Assembly: GCA_020052975.1 (NCBI GenBank)
Contig: JAGVOC010000273.1
Span: forward strand, 1 to 7,721
Reading direction: 5' to 3'
DNA length: 7,721 nucleotides
Source: Desulfobacterales bacterium
GTDB taxonomy: Bacteria > Desulfobacterota > Desulfobacteria > Desulfobacterales > RPRI01
In this document: piece after piece, positions 1 through 4,903 of the stretch
Layout of the letters: every line of letters begins with the position of its first letter
Numbering within the stretch: position 1 is the stretch's first letter
Notes under the pieces: model-generated
Seen by the model: the letters and a program-made list of their open reading frames with translations, nothing else
Told to the model about the DNA's origin: nothing
The model's database searches: none
Position numbers and translations under genes: made by a program

Positions 1-207
1 GATATTATCGGCAAGAAACGGGATACTCAGAATATGATCAAGATGAGCATGGGTAATAAATATATGGTTAATTTTTAACTGCGCTTTTCTATCGAGGACG
101 TTTGTAATGCTTCCCGCATCAAATACGATTTCTTCATCGAGGAGGAAGGAAGGAGGGTTGTGTCCCGGAAACTCAGCACCTGAACAGCCGATGACTCTGA
201 TCTTCAT
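1..207 (-). CDS. MBL-fold hydrolase, class II cyclic-nucleotide phosphodiesterase-like (5' part only)
   Basis: This is the first 69 codons of a gene that leaves the window at its left edge. The start is ATG at 207-205, and the frame stays open to base 1. The protein begins MKIRVIGCSGAEFPGHNPPS, a short beta-strand followed by a glycine-rich loop, as in metallo-beta-lactamase-fold enzymes. Residues 29-31 read FDA, and residues 52-58 read THAHLDH, the HxHxDH di-metal motif. The HxHLDH-[I]-x-S context resembles the class II 3',5'-cyclic-nucleotide phosphodiesterase signature, although a proline follows where that signature expects an aliphatic residue. No signal peptide is visible, so it is probably cytoplasmic. 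No clear Shine-Dalgarno lies upstream (ATCCACT precedes ATG). It is divergent from an operon encoding an adenylate cyclase, which fits a cAMP-degrading role, but other MBL hydrolases such as RNase Z-like enzymes share the motif. The fold is well supported; the substrate is inferred. Confidence 0.85.
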   Translation of the reverse strand, partial: MKIRVIGCSGAEFPGHNPPSFLLDEEIVFDAGSITNVLDRKAQLKINHIFITHAHLDHILSIPFLADNI

Positions 208-231
208 AGTGGATATTTATTCTACACTTTT

Positions 232-261
232 CATATAAAATATCCAGCGATATTTTATATG
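232..261. repeat. 12-bp perfect inverted repeat near the phosphodiesterase start
   Basis: CATATAAAATAT (232-243) and its exact complement ATATTTTATATG (250-261) flank a 6-base spacer, CCAGCG. The element lies 24 bases upstream of the divergent hydrolase start. A second partner, TGGATATTT at 210-218, is exactly complementary to AAATATCCA at 238-246, so two mutually exclusive pairings share 238-243. It could be an operator for a dimeric regulator or an AU-rich hairpin in the hydrolase leader. No regulator can be assigned. Confidence 0.6.
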
Positions 262-277
262 AACACCTCAGATATAG

Positions 278-297
278 GTAGTTTCCTTGAAAACTAC
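278..297. repeat. 7-bp inverted repeat
   Basis: GTAGTTT (278-284) and AAACTAC (291-297) are perfectly complementary around the 6-base spacer CCTTGA. It is the second of three inverted repeats in 232-316, upstream of the minus-strand hydrolase gene. Neither side carries a T-run, so it is not an intrinsic terminator. Confidence 0.5.
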
Positions 298-316
298 AGG
301 ATTATGATTAAATCCT
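298..316. repeat. 6-bp inverted repeat abutting the previous one
   Basis: AGGATT (298-303) and AATCCT (311-316) are perfectly complementary around a 7-base spacer. It begins on the base after the 278-297 repeat, so a minus-strand transcript starting upstream of it would carry three hairpins in a row before the hydrolase start codon. Confidence 0.4.
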
Positions 317-417
317 CCCAAATCTTCCGGATGTCCAACTTCTTCACTTCCTCTCCATCTGTCTAATCAAAAAACTCTTCTTTTTCTTCTTTACACCGTA
401 ATTTCACCACTTGAAAG

Positions 418-437
418 TCACAGATTGTTCACAGATT
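418..437. repeat. 9-bp direct repeat with 11-bp period
   Basis: TCACAGATT occurs at 418-426 and again at 429-437, separated by GT, so the copies are one helical turn apart. Such phased repeats can be binding sites for transcription factors. They lie about 150 bases upstream of the -10 box at 586-591. No TGTGA-N6-TCACA dyad is formed, so this is not an evident Crp site. Confidence 0.3.
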
Positions 438-585
438 CTGACAGACGTCCGCATAATCTAACTCCCAGACGTTCCGGCAAAATGTGACTAAGCAGTAGCC
501 CTAGACATGATATTTTTTATCAAAAAAAATTATTTTGTAGCTCTGAATTGTCACGCTTATCATGAGATTGACTTCTCCTGCACAG

Positions 586-591
586 TATAAT
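586..591 (+). promoter_or_regulatory. -10 box of the operon promoter
   Basis: TATAAT at 586-591 is a perfect sigma-70 -10 hexamer. It would place the transcript start near 597-599, about ten bases before the riboswitch aptamer, which is the expected arrangement. No good -35 element sits at 16-18 bases. The best TTGAC-like hexamer (568-573, TTGACT) is only 12 bases away, which suggests either an activator-dependent promoter or a chance match. Confidence 0.5.
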
Positions 592-608
592 AAACTGAAA
601 GCAGATAA

Positions 609-699
609 ATTCCCGATAACGCCGTATCCTTCGTGAGGGGGGGGACGGAAAGCGACGGGTGCTGAATAAAATAAAGCACAGCCGGGCTGCCGAAGGAAT
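609..699 (+). ncRNA. GEMM-I riboswitch aptamer (c-di-GMP-I / cGAMP class)
   Basis: Several elements match the GEMM-I class in the right order. P1 pairs ATTCC (609-613) with GGAAT (695-699). P2 pairs CCTTC (628-632) with GGGGG (637-641) and is capped by a GNRA tetraloop, GTGA (633-636), as needed for docking on P3. The J2/3 segment GGGACGGAAAGC (642-653) resembles the conserved GGGACGCAAAGC. P3 pairs CGG-GTGCT (656-663) with AGCAC-(AG)-CCG (675-684) around an A-rich loop. The 3' segment AGCCGGGCTGCCGA (680-693) matches the family's conserved 3' strand. The weak point is the 5' junction (614-627), which departs from the usual GCAAACC. I cannot place the ligand-discriminating position (20 in the Vc2 numbering), so c-di-GMP versus 3',3'-cGAMP is open. 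It leads a phosphatase-kinase-cyclase operon. Confidence 0.82.
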
Positions 700-727
700 C
701 ATGAAGCCGCAGTCCGGTTTTGTTTTT
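681..727 (+). terminator. Intrinsic terminator forming the riboswitch expression platform
   Basis: GCCGGGCTGC (681-690) pairs over all ten positions, two of them G-U, with GCAGTCCGGT (709-718). The loop is 18 bases and a TTTTGTTTTT tract follows (718-727). The 5' arm is the conserved 3' strand of the GEMM aptamer (P3 and P1 side), so aptamer folding and termination exclude each other. Ligand binding should therefore permit readthrough: an ON switch. The terminator lies before the first gene's proposed start at 762. Confidence 0.85.
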
Positions 728-761
728 GGTCATCATAACATTCCGGTATGGACTTGATATA

Positions 762-1517
762 GTGAAAGCTGCATATTACATGCATCAGGGGCTGCGTACA
801 ATACAAGAGGACTGCGTCTTTATCAACGGGAAGATCTTTCAGAACTCTCTCTTTAAGAAAATTTTGCTCACTACCATTCTCTCAAAAAAGGGGTTGTTTG
901 CTGTCTGTGACGGCATAGGTGGGCGTGATGCCGGTGAATGGGCGAGCAGATATGTATGCGAAAAACTCGGCGAGAACTTGCCCCTTTCCAGTTCCTCGCC
1001 GGAAATCATCGAGGATATTTTTCGTATGATACAGAACCAGATCGAAGGAGAACAGGTCAAGAACAGCGGTACCACTGTTGCCGGCGTTGTTCTTGATAAT
1101 GGCAAAACCGGAATCTTCAATGCAGGAGACAGTAGAGTGTATAAAATCACCCATGAGCAAATTCTCCGCATGTCCCATGACCACTCACTCCTTCAGACGA
1201 ATATTGACAGGGGTTATTTAACAGTAGATCAGGCATCCTCCTATGCATTTAAACATGTAATCGAATTCGGAATTGGGGGCGTATTTCAACAGGAGTGGAA
1301 GAACGGCGACAAGAATCTATATATCAGAGAAGATGTACTGCAACAAAATGAGTGCTATCTGATTTGCTCCGACGGGGTTTATGATGTCTTGAAAGACGAA
1401 GAAATCTTTGCTATCTTACATCAGGCTCCCTTTGCCGGAACAACCGACCTGGTAGCATGCATCAAAGAACGAATGAAGGATAATTTCAGTTTTATCTTGA
1501 TCGGAAACGATTCATAA
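762..1517 (+). CDS. PP2C-family protein serine/threonine phosphatase
   Basis: This 251-residue (GTG start) metal-dependent PP2C-fold phosphatase should remove phosphate from Ser/Thr, probably reversing the kinase encoded next. Residue numbers are from the GTG. The QED motif ends in metal-ligand D17. DGIGG at 50-54 is followed by the family's GE-x-AS. SGTT is at 102-105 and GDSR at 122-125. The late acidic residues are in CSDG (D204) and KDN (D240). All expected metal-binding aspartates are present and the length is typical of bacterial PP2C proteins. No signal peptide or membrane segment is seen. The frame opens further upstream, but TTG at 720 lies in the terminator U-tract. GTG at 762 keeps the first beta-strand; ATG at 780 would cut it. 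The Shine-Dalgarno (ATGGA) is weak. The stop TAA directly abuts the kinase ATG, indicating coupled translation. Family certain, start less so. Confidence 0.93.
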   Translation: MKAAYYMHQGLRTIQEDCVFINGKIFQNSLFKKILLTTILSKKGLFAVCDGIGGRDAGEWASRYVCEKLGENLPLSSSSPEIIEDIFRMIQNQIEGEQVKNSGTTVAGVVLDNGKTGIFNAGDSRVYKITHEQILRMSHDHSLLQTNIDRGYLTVDQASSYAFKHVIEFGIGGVFQQEWKNGDKNLYIREDVLQQNECYLICSDGVYDVLKDEEIFAILHQAPFAGTTDLVACIKERMKDNFSFILIGNDS

Positions 1518-3503
1518 ATGGAAATCGAATCTGCCGCAAAACTCATAAAGAGTGTCCTCCCGACTTATGAAGTTAAAGAAGTAATCGGGGAAGGCTCTTT
1601 TGGCGCTGTTTTCAGAATAAAGGATGAACTCAAGGAAAGGGCGGCAAAAATCATCCTACTCAGCGCATCACCCACCATTGAAGGAGGAAAGGTTGTCAGC
1701 GCTGAGGTAAAAATTGAGCGGGACTTCAGGCATATCGTCGAAAATTATGAGCGTATTAAGTGCGATGAAATCGTCAGCGTATATGATTTTTACAAAGTTA
1801 TCGGCGGCGAGGATACAAGAAAAGAAACAGCATATGCCATAGTCGTCATGGAACTCTATCCGTCCAACCTGCTCCTTTACCTGGTTGATTATTTCAAAAA
1901 GAACAATCGTTCATTGCCTGTCGAAACAGCACAATTGATCATCGAAAAACTTGCGCAATTGCTCGGCAATCTTTACATAAAGAGGGGATTTCTCTTTGAA
2001 GACCTTAAACCTGACAATATCCTGATAAAGGATTTAGGCAGCGATGTCAAAATCGTTGTTGGAGACATCGGAGGCCTAAAAAATCTTGGAAGCGCTTCGA
2101 CAACAAGTTCCCAGGTCACCCTTTCCTATTGTGCTGCAGAGGTCCTCAGGAGAGGACAGAAACCTGATTTGCGTTCCATAATTTATTCTTATGGACTTAT
2201 CAGCTACCTTATCCTGGAAGGTCATCTTCCCTACGAAACTCACGGCATTAATGACCGTATAGAGTTGATTAAAGAAAAGGGGCTTCTATTTGAACGCGAA
2301 GATATTCCTGAACAACTGAAAAAAATCATCGGGAAATGCGTTGCTTTTTCCCCTGAAAACCGCTACAGCGATTTCAACGAAATTATCGACGCCCTCCATG
2401 GAAAAACTTATCGGGAAAGAAACATGTTCAGTGAGGAAACAATCAAACTCGGAAGCCTGAAGAATGAGACCGAAGCTCCTTCAAGACCTCCTGTGGAGCC
2501 CCGGCAATCGTTTTACAGGACGATACTTCCGGGCGACGCACGATTAGGGATGACAGGGTCGCTTTCGCAGCTGATCACCGCCGAGAAGAAGCGCGCTGTT
2601 TCGGTCAGGCTTTATGATAATCAGGACGCTATCGATAAAGTTGACAAGGAGATCCGGGACTTTGTAGTGCGGGGCGGGGATGTGTACAAGATTCAGGGAG
2701 AGAGCCTGAAGGTCTACGGGGACATAATAGTCGAACGAAAAGCCCTGCTGATCATTGAGGATGCAACGCTGTATTTTGACGAAGATTCCGGCATTGTTTC
2801 ATTTGGAACAATAAGAGCTACCGGTTCCTCTTTTAGCGCAATCGATTATGCGAAAAAATGGAACAATATCGTTCTAAATCCCCAGGGCACGCGAATAACC
2901 TCCATCAAAGATTGTAAAATCAGCTTCGGGAAAGGCCGAACGTGGAAATCACTCAAGACCTTTTTCGGTGACAGAACCTATCCGCTCAATGATGAGTATC
3001 ATTATGGTGGCGGGCTCTTCATCGTTGATATCACCGAAAAAAATATCTCTATTCACAATTGTACGATTTCCAAATGCTCCGCCCATTCAGGCGGCGCAAT
3101 TTTCTGTTTGAATGCGGAACCCGCAATAGAAAATAGTGTCTTTCAGAATTGTTTCGCACTCCTTTCAGGCGGCGGATTCGCATGTCATCGGCTGAATCCT
3201 GTGATACGGAATTGCAGATTCCTCAATTGTTCTTCCAAAAAGGAAGGCGGCGGGATGTTCTGCTCCCAATCGCATCCGATTGTCGAAAACTGCATGTTCC
3301 AGAATTGTTCAACCAGTTATCTCTATGGCGGCGGTATATATTGTTCCCAGGCAAATCCTCAACTCAAAGGGTGTAAATTCAATACCTGTACTGCGGTCAA
3401 AGACGGCGGGGCAGTATATTGTGACATCAAGAGCCATCCAAGGATACTGTATCCGCAGTTCACAAACTGCAAACCAAGCAATACGAATTGTGCGTTACAA
3501 TAG
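1518..3503 (+). CDS. Ser/Thr protein kinase fused to a cysteine-rich parallel beta-helix
   Basis: This is a 661-residue cytoplasmic-looking protein. Residues about 17-294 form a Hanks-type kinase. The glycine loop is GEGSFGAV (24-31), with ATP-binding K44 in AAK and an alpha-C Glu near 63-67. The catalytic loop DLKPDN is at 162-167, DIG (183-185) replaces DFG, AAE (206-208) replaces APE, D217 is in subdomain IX and R282 in subdomain XI. HRD is replaced by FED, so this is a non-RD kinase, but catalytic residues are kept. A linker (about 300-370, proline-rich at 320-328) leads to a pectin-lyase-like right-handed beta-helix from about 400. From 497 on, six GG(G) turns recur every 26-28 residues with NC-x-F-x-NC strands. 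There is no transmembrane segment or PASTA domain. The ATG follows the phosphatase stop with no gap and little Shine-Dalgarno, so reinitiation is likely. The helix may bind a ligand or partner; its role is unknown. Confidence 0.93.
   Translation: MEIESAAKLIKSVLPTYEVKEVIGEGSFGAVFRIKDELKERAAKIILLSASPTIEGGKVVSAEVKIERDFRHIVENYERIKCDEIVSVYDFYKVIGGEDTRKETAYAIVVMELYPSNLLLYLVDYFKKNNRSLPVETAQLIIEKLAQLLGNLYIKRGFLFEDLKPDNILIKDLGSDVKIVVGDIGGLKNLGSASTTSSQVTLSYCAAEVLRRGQKPDLRSIIYSYGLISYLILEGHLPYETHGINDRIELIKEKGLLFEREDIPEQLKKIIGKCVAFSPENRYSDFNEIIDALHGKTYRERNMFSEETIKLGSLKNETEAPSRPPVEPRQSFYRTILPGDARLGMTGSLSQLITAEKKRAVSVRLYDNQDAIDKVDKEIRDFVVRGGDVYKIQGESLKVYGDIIVERKALLIIEDATLYFDEDSGIVSFGTIRATGSSFSAIDYAKKWNNIVLNPQGTRITSIKDCKISFGKGRTWKSLKTFFGDRTYPLNDEYHYGGGLFIVDITEKNISIHNCTISKCSAHSGGAIFCLNAEPAIENSVFQNCFALLSGGGFACHRLNPVIRNCRFLNCSSKKEGGGMFCSQSHPIVENCMFQNCSTSYLYGGGIYCSQANPQLKGCKFNTCTAVKDGGAVYCDIKSHPRILYPQFTNCKPSNTNCALQ
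3006..3500 (+). repeat. Coding repeats: six beta-helix coils with cysteine ladder (kinase C-terminus)
   Basis: Within the kinase gene, coils are marked by GGG or GG at residues 497, 525, 551, 577, 604 and 630, a period of 26-28. Each coil tends to have two Cys in an NC-x-F-x-NC strand and one Cys just after the glycine turn (GGxxxC), for example C515/C520/C530, C566/C571/C582, C592/C597/C609 and C619/C624/C635. Stacked coils would line these cysteines up in ladders. The DNA copies are diverged rather than identical, so the repeats are old. Confidence 0.8.
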
Positions 3504-3522
3504 ACTTTTCGGATAACGCTGT

Positions 3523-4878
3523 ATGGAGAAAATGGCTTCAATGAATCCAGAAGACGATAGTTCCTCAAAAAAAGATCCGACGGTCAGCAGCGCTGACCTT
3601 GAAAAATTACTCGAACAGCGGGCCCAACTTGATGAACTGATCCAGAAAAAGTTTACCAAGGTTATCACGATCATGTTTACTGACCTGAAAGGATCGACAT
3701 CGATCGCCGAATCCGAAGGGGATATTGTCAGTCGATTTCTGATAAAGAGGCATCACGATATTCTTATCCCCATTATTAAGCAAAACGGCGGTGTTCTTGT
3801 AAAAACCATGGGAGACGGTACGTTGTCATATTTTCAGGAGGCAGTCGATGGTATTCGCGCCTCTGTAGATATTCAGACGAGCATTAATGACTACAATAGT
3901 ACACGAAAGAGCGGTCCCCCTATCCTGCTGCGTATCGGCCTGAATACCGGCACCGGGATGGTTGAGAGGAGCGATATTTATGGGGACGTGGTGAATACTG
4001 CCTCACGCTTCGAGTCCCTGGCAGGTCCTGGTGAAATTTACATCTCGGAGAATACCTATGATGCGCTTGGCGAGTCCAAGAATACATTCTACTGTCGTTT
4101 TATCAAGGAAAGTACCCTCAAAGAAAAAAAGGGATCGTTTAAAATTTTCAAGGTATTCTGGGATAACGATGAAATTGAGCGGGATAAATTTGTCCTGAAT
4201 TCCCCTCTCGGCGCAGAGACCGGCCCCAAGACTATAACGTTTAATGCATGCAGCAGGGCACATCCCGTTGTTGAAGATGAGATGACTCAGGAAGACAATG
4301 CGCTCGTGCGGAAAGCCAACCACTATGAAAAAGAACAGGAATTTCTGAAACTTTTTCTCCTCTGCGAGGAAAACCGTAAAAATCCGAGTCTTGAAGAAAT
4401 GTATCAGAACCTAAAAAACAATCTTGAACGATATGACAAAATGGATATAAAATATTTTGACGAGGACGCCATCTGGTTTTTTAAACGGACAATAATCATG
4501 GGCAGGGTGTCACTCGCTGATTTCCCCATCTCGAACCAGGCCCTATCAAGAATCCCGATACGGGTGGGAATAAAAAACGGTGAAGGCTTTCTGGAAATTG
4601 AGAATAAGGGTGCGGAAAAGATCAATACCGTCGAGATCGAAAAACCTACAGAAACAGTGCCGGTCAGGCCCAGGGTAGAATTTTCCCTGGGGACTACCGG
4701 CAAGATTATCTTCTCTGTCTGCTTCCCGATCGAGTTCAGAGTCTACAAGGACAGGTTCCTTACCCTGAAGATATTAAATCCGGAAGAATGCATCATGAAG
4801 CACTTCCATGTACATCTCAACGACATCTGGAAAGAATTCAACGAAGAGAGTAAGAGGATACTCATTATCGGCAAATAG
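3523..4878 (+). CDS. Class III adenylate cyclase with unrecognised C-terminal domain
   Basis: This 451-residue protein has a class III cyclase homology domain at about 45-212. Metal-binding D54 is in FTDLKGST and D98 in KTMGDG. The adenine-recognition pair is K94 and D155 (YGDVVN), and the transition-state residues are N158 and R162 in VNTASR. A Lys/Asp pair indicates ATP rather than GTP as substrate, so the product should be cAMP; the domain acts as a homodimer. A short helical segment (25-44) precedes it. Residues about 250-315 look helical and charged, and about 340-451 look beta-rich; I recognise no family there, so it may be a sensory or output module. No membrane segment is seen. The gene starts 19 bases after the kinase stop, so it is the third operon member. 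ATGs at 3523, 3532 and 3541 are all in frame. GGAG at 3525-3528 fits 3541 (12 bases away) better than 3532; the longest frame is given. Confidence 0.94.
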   Translation: MEKMASMNPEDDSSSKKDPTVSSADLEKLLEQRAQLDELIQKKFTKVITIMFTDLKGSTSIAESEGDIVSRFLIKRHHDILIPIIKQNGGVLVKTMGDGTLSYFQEAVDGIRASVDIQTSINDYNSTRKSGPPILLRIGLNTGTGMVERSDIYGDVVNTASRFESLAGPGEIYISENTYDALGESKNTFYCRFIKESTLKEKKGSFKIFKVFWDNDEIERDKFVLNSPLGAETGPKTITFNACSRAHPVVEDEMTQEDNALVRKANHYEKEQEFLKLFLLCEENRKNPSLEEMYQNLKNNLERYDKMDIKYFDEDAIWFFKRTIIMGRVSLADFPISNQALSRIPIRVGIKNGEGFLEIENKGAEKINTVEIEKPTETVPVRPRVEFSLGTTGKIIFSVCFPIEFRVYKDRFLTLKILNPEECIMKHFHVHLNDIWKEFNEESKRILIIGK

Positions 4879-4903
4879 TCTTACGGATTTTTCAAGTTCC
4901 CTT

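Larger units (their letters stand above)
208..585. other. Divergent intergenic region, no gene seen
   Basis: This stretch separates the minus-strand hydrolase from the plus-strand operon. I see no convincing coding sequence on either strand. Besides the inverted repeats at 232-316, it has a pyrimidine-rich tract (about 373-392), a 9-base direct repeat TCACAGATT at 418-426 and 429-437 with an 11-base period, and an A/T-rich patch at 508-535 with a TGATA-N5-TATCA palindrome (508-522). It presumably holds promoters for both directions. I could not place the minus-strand promoter. Confidence 0.6.

Noticed and set aside
418..498. Possible Crp (cAMP receptor) sites, given the cyclase gene
   Set aside because: TCACA and TGTGA half-sites occur at 418, 429 and 483, but none is paired as TGTGA-N6-TCACA.
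568..591. TTGACT/TATAAT as a complete sigma-70 promoter
   Set aside because: The spacer is only 12 bases, too short for a working -35/-10 pair, so only the -10 box is annotated.
520..702. 60-codon minus-strand open frame across the leader region
   Set aside because: It is antisense to the riboswitch and terminator, with no protein-family resemblance and an Arg/Ser/Phe-rich low-complexity composition.
839..1184. Two overlapping minus-strand open frames inside the phosphatase gene
   Set aside because: Both are antisense shadows of PP2C coding sequence with all its motifs.
3006..3500. C-terminal repeats as an autotransporter or Pmp-like surface domain
   Set aside because: The protein is a cytoplasmic kinase without signal peptide, membrane segment or autotransporter barrel. 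Only the solenoid repeat type is shared.
4879..4903. Bidirectional terminator between the converging cyclase and ATPase genes
   Set aside because: The 25-base gap contains no inverted repeat able to form a stem.
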